A model generated the notes under the pieces. That model was not told where the DNA came from. It did no database searches and worked only from the letters and a program-made list of their open reading frames with translations. The position numbers and the translations under genes are program-made. From Pseudomonas fluorescens (GTDB lineage Bacteria; Pseudomonadota; Gammaproteobacteria; Pseudomonadales; Pseudomonadaceae), in contig NZ_CABVHQ010000006.1 of assembly GCF_902497895.1 (NCBI RefSeq), positions 1 to 64,000 on the forward strand: a stretch of 64,000 nt of DNA, read 5' to 3'. Position 1 is the first letter of the stretch. Each line of letters starts with the position of its first letter. This document shows, piece by piece, positions 34,504 to 42,883 of the stretch.

Positions 34504-36291
34504 CTAAATAATAGCCGCAAGTTTGAGGGCTTCTATCACGCCATTGTTCAAGCGCCAGACACTGTGAATAACGGAAACGTGCTCGCTTAGCGTGTGCAGG
34601 AGCATCTTGTTGACTTCGTCCACATCATGTTCAAGTTTGCGAGCCAGGTCTCGGCTATAGCCTTTGCCTGCAGATGCCAGCAGCGCGAGAATCTGCTTGC
34701 CGAGCGGTGGAAGACGAGATATTGCAGCAGCTTTGGCAAGATCTGCAACGGTAACGTCGGCATCCATCGTTAAATGCACAACTGGTTCTGCGAGAGGGTC
34801 AATTTGCTTGGTTCCGTGGGTCAACTGTGTCCGAATTTTAATTGTTGCGCTTCCGCTGAGTATTTCGTCAGTATCAGGCAATTGCAGTGTCGGTTTCGTA
34901 AGGGGTACGCCGGCCTCCTCTAAGCTGGCTTGCGGGCGAGGCCTTACTGCAAAAACACGGTCCCTTTCCAGATATTTCTCAAGGCAACCGTCCAACAAGG
35001 AAAGTAGGGCCATGTGATTGAGTTTCAGGGCATCCGCACCCTCATAGGTTTTTTGTCCTGGATTCTGGATGAAGTAGCGAAGCACTTGTTTTGCTTGGTC
35101 TGGCAAAGTAGGTATATCAGACAGCAGCGCCCAAACCTCTTTTTCGCCTTGGGAGGAGAGCATCTTAGGCATTGGGTCTATCGATTTCTTTCCCACCGCT
35201 GGATTGTGACTTTCAAACGCAGAATCAGACAGCAGGCTTAGCAGTTCCCGCTTTATAGAAAAGCCCCCCAAGCGGTCCCGCTCAATCCAATACCGCAGTC
35301 GTGTCCCTAGGGTACGATTCAAATCCGGTGGCCGCGTTTTCATAGCTCGCGCCAGTGTACTGGCGTCACTTTTCGGATTAGCCCGAATAATACTGAGCAG
35401 TTCTTTGTCCTCTGGCTGTAATTTGAGGAGTTGGAAATCGAAATAACTTCTGCTTGCTTCTTGAGTCATCACTTCGAGACTTGATTGCCCCTCATTCAGA
35501 TCAAGATCAATTGAGGGTCTAACATCGTTCGTTGAAAGGTCACCAAGAGCGAGCTTTTCAGAGGCGGACGTCTGTGCTTCCGAAGAAAAAGAGCTGGAGA
35601 GGCGTTGCTCCCCATCATCCAGATCTATACACCACTCGATTGCCTTCGGTTCCACAGGCGTTGAACTGGAGATAAGCGCTTGGATCTCTACGGCTGCTTC
35701 GATGCATTCGTTATCATGAGTTGATTTTTGGAAGACGGGAGAGTCTTGCCAAACGAATAGGTCGAAATCACCTTCAGATCCAAAATTGTCGCTTTCCTGC
35801 GGGCTATCGTTGTGCGTAGTGACTTGCTTTTCGACCACTCCGGATATGTGGGTCTCGTGGGAGCATTGGAGCAGATAGACGCGACCTAGCAGTTCCAGAA
35901 GGTCGGAGTCTTGCTTCATTGCAATAGCCGCGTGAATGTTATCTATGGCTTCAGCAAAACGATCGGATGTGACCAAGTCACTTATCTTTTCGAGAAAAAC
36001 AGTTCGTTCTTCGATGAGTGTTAGATGACCGTCTGCATGCGGGGTTTCGAATCGCAGCGACATCTGCAATCGGTGCTTGATTCGATCACTAAAAGGACTA
36101 TTTTTCAGTGACTCGAGAAGCAGAGCTTGGAAGACATTCCTTGCATCAGCTTTATGAAGGGCATCTAAAGCTTGAACAAGCCCATCGATAGGTTGATCTA
36201 ATACACCAGACCTCAGATGAGCCTCGAAGGCATCACAGCCCTGTGAGTGGATGATTTCCCACAAGCTTTGAACAAGGGCTTCCCAGTCCAT
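34504..36291 (-). CDS. Unknown protein with winged-helix-like repeats, 595 aa
   Basis: Start chosen at ATG 36291 (MDWEALVQSLWEIIHSQG) with GGGAA upstream; earlier ATGs to 36402 are poorer. N-terminal 150 residues helical; 170-330 acidic and low-complexity, likely disordered; from about 330 several helix-turn-helix-like units (LQPEDKELLSIIRANPKSDA, LPDQAKQVLRYFIQNPGQKT, ISRLPPLGKQILALLASAGK). No family recognised. It is convergent with vsr (23 bp between ends) and lies beside the dcm-MORC-Z1 operon, so it may be an accessory DNA-binding or replication-interfering component. Confidence 0.65.
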   Translation of the reverse strand: MDWEALVQSLWEIIHSQGCDAFEAHLRSGVLDQPIDGLVQALDALHKADARNVFQALLLESLKNSPFSDRIKHRLQMSLRFETPHADGHLTLIEERTVFLEKISDLVTSDRFAEAIDNIHAAIAMKQDSDLLELLGRVYLLQCSHETHISGVVEKQVTTHNDSPQESDNFGSEGDFDLFVWQDSPVFQKSTHDNECIEAAVEIQALISSSTPVEPKAIEWCIDLDDGEQRLSSSFSSEAQTSASEKLALGDLSTNDVRPSIDLDLNEGQSSLEVMTQEASRSYFDFQLLKLQPEDKELLSIIRANPKSDASTLARAMKTRPPDLNRTLGTRLRYWIERDRLGGFSIKRELLSLLSDSAFESHNPAVGKKSIDPMPKMLSSQGEKEVWALLSDIPTLPDQAKQVLRYFIQNPGQKTYEGADALKLNHMALLSLLDGCLEKYLERDRVFAVRPRPQASLEEAGVPLTKPTLQLPDTDEILSGSATIKIRTQLTHGTKQIDPLAEPVVHLTMDADVTVADLAKAAAISRLPPLGKQILALLASAGKGYSRDLARKLEHDVDEVNKMLLHTLSEHVSVIHSVWRLNNGVIEALKLAAII

Positions 36292-36480
36292 TCCAATTCC
36301 CGAACACGTAAGTGTTGCCAAGCCTTCAAATGGCCAGAATGCCATCATGGTGGCATAAATTTTAACACAGGCCATACATTTTTGTGGGCGTGAAAAAAGC
36401 ACTTGTCAGGCAGGAACAGTGTTCCTAGTATGGCGCCAAGCCAAACGAAGCGGCACCCAACAGTGACGGAGCGGGACGAC

Positions 36481-37290
36481 ATGACCATCAAAAAGCAAGC
36501 CAAGCCTACTGAAGCACTTCTGAGCTTCGAGGTGTTCTATAACGGCGAGCTGTTTCAAACCGTCGAGTTTTCCAGCCTCCGCAAGTGCAACAACTGGCGC
36601 GAAAAGAACCTAGAGACACCGTTCCTTTATGTGATCAAAACGCCTAACTGCAACCGTGAGAGCTGCATCGAGCTGTCCAAGCGCTACTTCTCAACCAAAC
36701 ACCGCGTGTACCCGGATCTATTTGAACGCCCTGTGTGGGACGTCGTGACCGAGGCAGAACTGCAACAGCTTGCAGAGACTCGCATCGTGCGGGAAACCCG
36801 CGAACGCACAGGGGTACCGCTTTCTGTCCAAGTCGGCGGCGGTAAATACGACGTCACCATCGTCCACTTTGACAAGCCGATGCGTGACCGCGTTGAGATC
36901 ATCAAGGGTAACCTGAGCCGCGAAGAAGCTTACGAATTCATTCGCAGCTATGGCACCGATGCCGTCACAAAAGTAGTGACACCAACCGAAGAGGAAGTGA
37001 GGCCGGTGACCAAAATGAATCAAGCCGAGCGCCAGCAGCTGATCCTTAGCACATTGCTGGACACCATCAAGCCAGAAAACACTGGCTGGAGAGAAATCGT
37101 CAAGGCCATTGAAGCACTGCACGTGGTCAAGCCAGGCGGCTGGCTGGAAGTGCGCGACGTGCTTCAATACGCCTTGGATCAAGGCCGCATCGCTCGCCCT
37201 AAGTTCGATCCGCATGCCGATGACGAGTATTACTTTGCAATTACCTCGGTTACCCCTGCCACCCCTGCCACCCCGAAAGCTGAGGAATAA
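36481..37290 (+). CDS. Hypothetical protein, 269 aa
   Basis: Start at 36481 (MTIKKQAKPTEALLSF) with GGAG 9 nt upstream; the longer frame to 36403 is unlikely. No known domain. Residues 20-80 look like a small beta-alpha domain (FEVFYNGELFQTVEFSSLRK); the C-terminal 90 residues look like a winged helix (LLDTIKPENTGWREIVKAIE) and end in a TPATPATPKAEE tail. Same strand as the HTH gene 36 bp later, so probably co-transcribed. Confidence 0.6.
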   Translation: MTIKKQAKPTEALLSFEVFYNGELFQTVEFSSLRKCNNWREKNLETPFLYVIKTPNCNRESCIELSKRYFSTKHRVYPDLFERPVWDVVTEAELQQLAETRIVRETRERTGVPLSVQVGGGKYDVTIVHFDKPMRDRVEIIKGNLSREEAYEFIRSYGTDAVTKVVTPTEEEVRPVTKMNQAERQQLILSTLLDTIKPENTGWREIVKAIEALHVVKPGGWLEVRDVLQYALDQGRIARPKFDPHADDEYYFAITSVTPATPATPKAEE

Positions 37291-37326
37291 GCACCGGTTG
37301 TAGGTGCTCGAAAAGAGAAAGAACCG

Positions 37327-37617
37327 GTGACGAATTTTGGTGTGTATCCGGGATACGGAACTGAAGACATGTACCCTCGAAAGCCAGACGCCTCATTGCA
37401 CGACCCATCCCCGGCCTACTTGCGTGGCCTTCTGGAGACGGCAGGCATCACTCAAGAAGCAGCAGCGACCGCGCTCGGCATCACTGACCGGGTTATGCGT
37501 TACTACTTGAGTAGCAAAGAGTCGGCCACCTACCGACCAGCGCCCTATGCAATCCAGTACGCGCTTGAACAGCTGGCGGCATACGCTGCGAATAAGCGAA
37601 GCGTTAAACGCACTTGA
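37327..37617 (+). CDS. Cro/CI-type helix-turn-helix protein, 96 aa
   Basis: GTG start at 37327. Residues 33-70 hold the HTH: LRGLLETAGITQEAAATALG and ITDRVMRYYLSSKE. A single-domain regulator or adaptor of phage type. It is followed directly by the Hsp70 fragment and the JAMM-like gene. Confidence 0.65.
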   Translation: MTNFGVYPGYGTEDMYPRKPDASLHDPSPAYLRGLLETAGITQEAAATALGITDRVMRYYLSSKESATYRPAPYAIQYALEQLAAYAANKRSVKRT

Positions 37618-37625
37618 GTTCATAG

Positions 37626-37907
37626 ATGGGCCGCCGGCCATCGCATACCCACCTGGCATTGGCAGCCGAGAGTTTTATGCGCACTTTTCAGCAGCTTCTT
37701 GCGCAGGTAAGTACGGAGGTCCAGAAATATACCTCGGTGCTGTTCTTGACCGGCGGCATGTCCCTAGAACCCTACGTGATTGAAGCGGTAAAGCAGGCCT
37801 TCCCGCAATGCGATATAGCACCCAGTGGAGCCTCACTGGGAGTCGTCGATGGACTGTCGGTGTACGCATCATTGACCCAGGATGTTCCGGTTCCCGAGCC
37901 CGCCTGA
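37626..37907 (+). pseudogene. C-terminal fragment of an Hsp70-like (YegD-type) protein
   Basis: The 93-aa frame contains SVLFLTGGMSLEPYVIEAVK, QAFPQCDIAPSGASLGVVDG and LSVYA, i.e. the phosphate-2/adenosine motif and end of an Hsp70-type ATPase domain. The first three quarters are absent and an in-frame stop (TAG) precedes the ATG; no ribosome site. A relic of a deleted gene. Confidence 0.65.
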
Positions 37908-37940
37908 ACACCCCGTAACTCTAAATGACCAAGGAACGTC

Positions 37941-38603
37941 ATGATTGACTCAGTAGTTTCAATATCCGAACAAGCGTTTTTCAGTATCGTCACTTCAGCA
38001 TTGGAGGCTTATAAACTGGAGCATGTTTTAACCTGCGGCGACTCTGCGGCGGGCGTAGAAACGTTCGGGCACCTGTGGGGGTACTGCCAGCCACTCATTG
38101 GCAGAAACATGATGCACAGGGTGGTATGGGCAGACACATCCACAGCCGTTGAAAGAGACCAGGGCTCAGTCTCCTATACCGATGAGGCGCAAGAGCTGAA
38201 ACAAGGCTTTATCGACACGTTTTTTCCTGAGGTCTGCTACCTGGGTGATTATCACAGTCACCCATACAGCCACGAAGATGACGAAATCAAAACCGAACTC
38301 GAGCTTGAGCGAGGTCACCTTTATCGATTTTCCGAAGGGGATTTCCGCTCGGTTAAATCTTTGCAGGATAAGGCACTGGACTACCGGGTTGGCCTTGTGG
38401 CCACCGTGTTCGAGCGTGAGCGGAAAGTGAAGCGATCACTGAAGAAACTGGACGGCGAAAGTTGCATCAGATTTCAGTACCTGAACATGACGATCTGGCT
38501 GAAGGCCTATGTCTGGACCTCGGACGACAACGATAACTATCGGCGCAAGGCGGACAAGATGGTACGTCTGGTGTGTCCAAGTTTGAATTTGTTGGCTGCG
38601 TGA
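37941..38603 (+). CDS. JAMM/MPN-like (JAB) metalloprotease-related protein
   Basis: 220 aa. Glu40 in GVETFGHLWG and the motif GDYHSHPYSHEDD with His105, His107 resemble the E...HxHP...S..D zinc site of JAB deubiquitinase-like peptidases. The S-x-x-D part is closer to the histidines (S110, D113) than the standard spacing of seven residues, so activity is uncertain. Start ATG 37941 follows AAGGAACGTC. Prokaryotic JAB proteins act with ubiquitin-like or signalling systems; no such partner is seen nearby except the truncated Hsp70 gene. Confidence 0.6.
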   Translation: MIDSVVSISEQAFFSIVTSALEAYKLEHVLTCGDSAAGVETFGHLWGYCQPLIGRNMMHRVVWADTSTAVERDQGSVSYTDEAQELKQGFIDTFFPEVCYLGDYHSHPYSHEDDEIKTELELERGHLYRFSEGDFRSVKSLQDKALDYRVGLVATVFERERKVKRSLKKLDGESCIRFQYLNMTIWLKAYVWTSDDNDNYRRKADKMVRLVCPSLNLLAA

Positions 38604-38781
38604 CGCGGTATGAGAGGTGTTCGGATCGACAGGTCGGCAGCCTGATGCAGGTATTGCCAGGGCCGACCGCGTGTTCAAGGACTAGCAGGGCGGTTTGCTC
38701 GGGGCTACATCGGTATCCCGACCAACAAGTTTCGATGCTTGAGGCTGTAATTGACGTATGAAACTTTGCCTTTCCCGCTAA

Positions 38782-38823
38782 ACCCTCCGATCCAGCGATC
38801 TTTGATCGCGCCGATCGGAGGGT
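38782..38823. repeat. Nested perfect palindrome
   Basis: ACCCTCCGATC (38782-38792) pairs with GATCGGAGGGT (38813-38823), and inside it GCGATC (38795-38800) pairs with GATCGC (38804-38809) around TTT. It could be the terminator of the JAMM-side genes or a structural site. Confidence 0.7.
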
Positions 38824-38986
38824 TCACTCGCTTTTTCTCGAAGCTACCGCGTTCCACTTTCTCCTTTCAGATTTGATTAGCGCAGCGCCTTCCTTTGCCC
38901 CTTAGCAATCGCCCGCGATCTCTATCGAGCGCAGCGCCTTTTCAGTGTCAGAGCGGATCTTTTCGTGGGGGTATGAATGTAGGTGT

Positions 38987-39068
38987 GGCGACAGCGGCGA
39001 CAGCGGCGACAACGCACGTAGAACGTGGCGTGGAGCATGGCGACAAAAGTGGCGACAGTCGCCACTTT
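38987..39068 (-). repeat. TGTCGCC array, copy A (inverted)
   Basis: GGCGACA starts at 38987, 38996, 39005, 39039 and 39051 (intervals 9, 9, 34, 12), ending in the perfect palindrome AAAGTGGCGAC-A-GTCGCCACTTT (39046-39068). In reverse complement it matches arrays B and C in sequence and spacing. Confidence 0.8.
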
Positions 39069-39356
39069 TTTCACGCCTTGGTCGTGACGCTTGACCGCCT
39101 TTTCGAGTGGGTATAAAAATTGGCGCACGGATCGCTGTCGTTGACAGCACCTGCCCAGGTAGTCAGAACCTTTAAGGCTACGCCACTTGCGTGGTGGTTC
39201 TCCCGAAGTGCGATTAGCGTCCGGCGGCTCGCACGGTCACTCTCCAAGGGTGATGGATGCCTACTCGACTTATCTGCCCACTGCGGCAGACGATGGACCT
39301 TCCTCGCTGCGCTGCAGCAACCTCCTCCCTTGGCCCACCTCGCTGCGCCAGACTAC

Positions 39357-39387
39357 GCCCGTCTCTTTCTTCTGGAAAGAGACGGGC
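39357..39387. repeat. Strong hairpin in the leader of the DUF3987 gene
   Basis: GCCCGTCTCTTTC (39357-39369) pairs perfectly with GAAAGAGACGGGC (39375-39387), loop TTCTG. No T-run follows, so not a normal terminator. Confidence 0.65.
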
Positions 39388-39811
39388 GCTCGTACCACTG
39401 CTGCAAGCCACGTCGTACAGGGCATTGCCGCAACTCTCCTCGTGACAATCGACCTGACAAATCCGATTCGTCGCCATCCGCAACGACACAGGCACCGGTG
39501 CCGCAGCCCATGGAAGTGCTGCACCTGACTGACAGTCAGGCATGCCCCAGGTGTCCATGTCTTTGCCTTCTCCTACCCAGGATCTCCAGGTGCCGAGTTC
39601 GTCAGTCGGCACAGCCTCCGCCCGCCCGCATCTTCGGATGCGCCAAGGAGGCCAGATTCATGGGTTCATGCCCTCGCTCCCGGTCGGAAGGAGCCGTTCG
39701 TTCCACGTCAGTGAACACCTCACAGGCCGCAGGGGCCTTGATCCCTGATAACACTCAACAGCCGTGGCGGGACTACGTGAGGACAACCAGCAATGAACGA
39801 GGAGAGGGCCC

Positions 39812-41218
39812 ATGCAGCAGTTAGATCCGAAGCTTGTACTCCCACGACCGCCTCGACCGCTGATTGAGTCGAATCCAGTGGCCCAGCCTTATCCGGTGCA
39901 GGCACTGGGTGGGATTCTTGGGCCTGCGGTGGAGCGCATGGCCGAGGTGATCGGCGTGCCCCAGGCACTTGCTGCGCAATCGGTGTTGGCTGCCTCGGCC
40001 CTGGCCACCCAAGGCCATGCGGGGTTACAACTCGACGGAAGAAATTATCCACTGTCGCTGTACCTGATCACCGTGGCCGCGTCCGGCGATCGCAAAACGG
40101 CGGCAGATCGATGTGCGTTACTGCCAGCACGGCAATGGGAGCGCGAGCAGTGGCAGCGCTACCGTGAACAGCTTGCCCGCTACCGCGCCGCACAGCGACA
40201 GGCGCAGCGTCTCAATCCTGCCGATCCTGAGTCCGCGAACGGGGTGTCGCTCGAAGCAGAGCCCTCAGCCCCTAGGCTGATCACCACGGACCCGACTATC
40301 GAGGCCCTGATCAAAGGGCTCTGCCATGACTTGCCCAGCATGGGCCTGTTCTGTGACGAGGGCGGACAGTTCCTCGGCAGCAGCACCATGAGTCGGGATA
40401 ACCGCTTGAAAGCGGTCACGACCTTATCGTCACTCTGGGATGGCAGCCCGATAGATCGCGCGCGCTCCATGGTTGGTGAAAGCCTGCGGGCTTATGATCG
40501 GCGCTTGAGCCTGCACCTGATGCTGCAGCCGTACTTGGCCATGCAGTTACTCAGTGATCCGTTGCTGCAGGGGCAAGGCATTCTCGGTCGCTGCCTGATG
40601 ACCTGGCCCACCAGCCTGGCTGGACAACGCAGCTACCAGGCTGTCGACTTGTCCAAAGATGCCGCCCTAAAGCGCTATCACCACCGCCTTTCGGCGCTGT
40701 TTCATCAGCCCTGGTCACTTACCTCTGACGGTGCCTTGCGGCTGTCACCGCTGAGCCTCAGTCCACTGGCTCGTCGTCGCTGGATTGATCTGCATGATGC
40801 CATCGAAGCCCAGTTGGGTGAGTTTGGTGAGCTGGCCAGCGTGCGCCCCAGCGGATCGAAGGCCGCCGACAACCTGCTGCGCGTCGCCGGCATCCTGGCC
40901 GTCGTGGAGGAGAGCAGTGCAGTGGAGGTCGACCATATCCAACGGGCCTCGGCCTTGGTTGGCTACTACCTCACCGAGATCCAGCGCCTGACCGAACAGG
41001 AACCGGTGTGCCGGGTAAAGGAGGAGGCGGACCGGCTGCTGCGCTGGCTGCGGGTCAAAGATTGGAAGCGCTTCAGTATTCGAGAGCTGAACCGCAACGG
41101 TCCCCGCTTTGCCCGTAAGAGCAGTCGTCATGCCGCCAAGCTGTTGGTCGAGTTGATTGATCATCAGTGGCTGATCACCGATGGCCACACCTTCGAGGTG
41201 CGCCATGTTCAATCTTGA
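39812..41218 (+). CDS. DUF3987 domain protein
   Basis: 468 aa; ATG 39812 with GGAGAGG upstream. AAQSVLAASALATQGHAGLQ (residues 49-68), SLYLITVAASGDRKTAADR (a P-loop-like GDRKT in place of GxGKS, near 90), LGLFCDEGG-type Walker B (MGLFCDEGGQFLGS near 175) and GILGRCLMTWPTS near 265 are typical of DUF3987, which resembles primase-helicase ATPases of mobile elements. First gene of a tight four-gene unit; its end overlaps the next ORF by 14 nt. Likely a replication or maintenance function of a small mobile element. Confidence 0.85.
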   Translation: MQQLDPKLVLPRPPRPLIESNPVAQPYPVQALGGILGPAVERMAEVIGVPQALAAQSVLAASALATQGHAGLQLDGRNYPLSLYLITVAASGDRKTAADRCALLPARQWEREQWQRYREQLARYRAAQRQAQRLNPADPESANGVSLEAEPSAPRLITTDPTIEALIKGLCHDLPSMGLFCDEGGQFLGSSTMSRDNRLKAVTTLSSLWDGSPIDRARSMVGESLRAYDRRLSLHLMLQPYLAMQLLSDPLLQGQGILGRCLMTWPTSLAGQRSYQAVDLSKDAALKRYHHRLSALFHQPWSLTSDGALRLSPLSLSPLARRRWIDLHDAIEAQLGEFGELASVRPSGSKAADNLLRVAGILAVVEESSAVEVDHIQRASALVGYYLTEIQRLTEQEPVCRVKEEADRLLRWLRVKDWKRFSIRELNRNGPRFARKSSRHAAKLLVELIDHQWLITDGHTFEVRHVQS

Positions 41219-41558
41219 TGAAGCGCTGCGCCACCATCTGGCTCAGCGCCAAAAGGAGCCGAAAGCGCGGTTTGTCGCCGCGACTGTCGCCACTTTGTCG
41301 CCACGCTCAAAACCAGGCAGGACAAGGGTTGTCGCCGCTGTCGCCGATGTCGCCACCACCCGTAAAACTATCACCTCGACGACAGCCCTCATTCAATGGT
41401 TGGAAGAGGAGGGAGCGATCCTCTTCGTCATGAACAATTCGCTGTATTTTCGCCCGACTGATGGGGCCCAGCTCGCCATCGTGAGTGCGCACTGGCAAGT
41501 CCTCTTGCATGATCTCGCGGCAGTCGATCAGGAGCAGAGCAATGGCTCGGGTCGGTAA
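41205..41558 (+). CDS. Small protein of the DUF3987 module, 117 aa
   Basis: ATG 41205 within GAGGTGCGCCATG. The first 20 residues (MFNLDEALRHHLAQRQKEPK) are followed by a stretch rich in Val, Ala and Thr that is simply the translation of TGTCGCC array B (residues about 23-50), then a small globular part (ALIQWLEEEGAILFVMNNSL). It overlaps both neighbours (14 and 17 nt). Unknown function; the array within the coding sequence suggests a dual role for this DNA. Confidence 0.65.
   Translation: MFNLDEALRHHLAQRQKEPKARFVAATVATLSPRSKPGRTRVVAAVADVATTRKTITSTTALIQWLEEEGAILFVMNNSLYFRPTDGAQLAIVSAHWQVLLHDLAAVDQEQSNGSGR
41273..41354 (+). repeat. TGTCGCC array, copy B (inside a coding region)
   Basis: TGTCGCC starts at 41273, 41285, 41296, 41330, 41339 and 41348 (intervals 12, 11, 34, 9, 9), the mirror of array A. 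It shares GCGACTGTCGCCACTTT and TTGTCGCCGCTGTCGCCG with the reverse complement of A. Confidence 0.8.
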
Positions 41559-42522
41559 GCGAGCGGGGCGCAATTTCGGCTTTGGTCGTCAGCTCAGCTA
41601 TGCCGGCCCGCAAGCCCTGAAAGATCTGTTCGGCGACGGCCATTTTGCTACCGTCAAAGCCCATAGCGATCGCTGGCAGGCCTTCGTGCAATGGTGTCGA
41701 TCCGAGGAAGGACCAGGACTCAACGACGCGCGACAGATCGACCGTGAGATCCTTATGCGGTACGCCTTCCATTTGCGCGAGCAGGTTGATCAGGGCAACG
41801 TTGGCATCGCCACCGCGCAGAACCGCCTGTCCAGCGTGAACCGAACGATGGCCGCGCTGCGCGGTGATCAGTACGTCAAAATCCCCAGTCCGAGCAAGGC
41901 GCTGGGCTTGCAGCGCTCAAGCGTGCGTAGTGAGGCCCCGCAAGGCCAAGACCGTGCGCAGGTCGAGTTGATCGCACGGGCACTGTCAGATCGTCAGCAA
42001 TCGAGGGTAAGTGCCATTGTGCTCCTCGCCCGTGAGACTGGTATGCGCCTGCGCGAAGCGATCCTGGCCGATCTGCCCCGACTGCAACGTGAGGTTCGGC
42101 AACTGGGCAAGATCAACATCCAGGATGGCACCAAAGGTGGTCGATCAGGGGCCTCGGCACCGCGTTGGATTACGGTCACGGATCAAGTTCGCGATGCCCT
42201 GGATTGGGCCAGCGCGACCTCACCCAATGGCAGCCGGAATTTGTTGGCGCCCGACGAAAGCTACAAAGACTTCATACAAAAGGTCGTGCGGCCGGCACGG
42301 GACCTCCTGCATGAGCAGGGGTTGAAAGGTTTTCATGAGCTACGGGCGGCTTACGCCTGTGAGCGCTTTGAGCAAATGACCGGCTTCCCTGCCCCCGTCA
42401 ATGGCGGTCGTGTTCATCGAGAAGATCGGGAGCTTGATCAGCGTGCACGACAGCAGATCAGCCATGAGTTGGGGCATAACCGCATCGATGTGGTGAGTGC
42501 CTACATCGGAGGTCGGCGATGA
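41542..42522 (+). CDS. Tyrosine recombinase, integrase-domain protein
   Basis: 326 aa; ATG 41542 with AGGAGCAGAGC upstream. N-terminal core-binding part (KAHSDRWQAFVQWCRSEEG), catalytic domain with Arg in ARETGMRLREAILADL, HELR (His-x-x-Arg), GH in SHELGHNRIDVVSAYIGG and the Tyr of SAYIG. All catalytic residues of a tyrosine recombinase are present. It belongs to the integrase-domain family found with DUF3987-type genes and differs from the P4-type integrase to its right. Overlaps the preceding ORF by 17 nt and the next by 4 nt. Confidence 0.85.
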   Translation: MARVGKRAGRNFGFGRQLSYAGPQALKDLFGDGHFATVKAHSDRWQAFVQWCRSEEGPGLNDARQIDREILMRYAFHLREQVDQGNVGIATAQNRLSSVNRTMAALRGDQYVKIPSPSKALGLQRSSVRSEAPQGQDRAQVELIARALSDRQQSRVSAIVLLARETGMRLREAILADLPRLQREVRQLGKINIQDGTKGGRSGASAPRWITVTDQVRDALDWASATSPNGSRNLLAPDESYKDFIQKVVRPARDLLHEQGLKGFHELRAAYACERFEQMTGFPAPVNGGRVHREDRELDQRARQQISHELGHNRIDVVSAYIGGRR

Positions 42523-42788
42523 AGTTTGAATTTGACATGGCGTTGTTTCTGAGCCCCGTGCTCAAAGGTGCGCATGCCACGCGGCAAAGGCACATCAGAC
42601 AGGCAGAAAGGATGCACGAGGTAATTCGTGAGCGCTGGAGTTGCGCAACTCCTTGGTCCTGGAGGGACAAACACGTGAGATGGTTTCTGGAGCACTACCT
42701 GCGATGCTCAACTCCAGCTACCGTCTACTACTACGAATTGACAGCAGGGTTGATCCGCCGCAGAAAGGCGCAACTCGTGGTTGCCTGA
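42519..42788 (+). CDS. Small basic protein, 89 aa, last gene of the DUF3987 module
   Basis: ATG 42519 overlaps the recombinase stop (ATGA). Sequence is basic and helical (TRQRHIRQAERMHEVIRERW, DKHVRWFLEHYLRCSTPATV) and resembles the core-binding (SAM-like) domain of tyrosine recombinases without a catalytic domain. It may be a directionality or DNA-binding partner of the recombinase. A strong hairpin follows. Confidence 0.6.
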   Translation: MKFEFDMALFLSPVLKGAHATRQRHIRQAERMHEVIRERWSCATPWSWRDKHVRWFLEHYLRCSTPATVYYYELTAGLIRRRKAQLVVA

Positions 42789-42805
42789 TAGACCTTTTAA
42801 GCGTG

Positions 42806-42850
42806 AGCCCCTGAGTATGGGAACGCGGAGCCTTCCCATACTCAGGGGCT
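42806..42850. repeat. Perfect 18-bp inverted repeat after the recombinase unit
   Basis: AGCCCCTGAGTATGGGAA (42806-42823) and its exact reverse complement (42833-42850) around a 9-nt loop. There is no T-run on either side, so it is unlike an ordinary terminator. Confidence 0.75.
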
Positions 42851-42883
42851 TGGCCGAAGAAGCGCAGGCATGCGAGAGGTTTA

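Larger units (their letters stand above)
38604..39811. other. Non-coding left flank of the DUF3987 module
   Basis: 1.2 kb with several strong palindromes and array A but no convincing gene. A 13-bp direct repeat AGCGCAGCGCCTT is at 38879-38891 and 38928-38940, and two related boxes TTTTCG..GGGTAT.AA are at 38960-38977 and 39098-39115. An open frame 39120-39824 has odd composition and no ribosome site and is not accepted. Confidence 0.5.

Noticed and set aside
38987..39068. TGTCGCC array as CRISPR
   Set aside because: Heptamers with spacers of 2-27 nt and no cas genes; unlike CRISPR repeats of 24-40 bp.
39120..39824. 234-aa frame before the DUF3987 gene
   Set aside because: Pro, Arg, Ser and Cys-rich with no domain and no ribosome site; crosses strong hairpins. 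Treated as leader.
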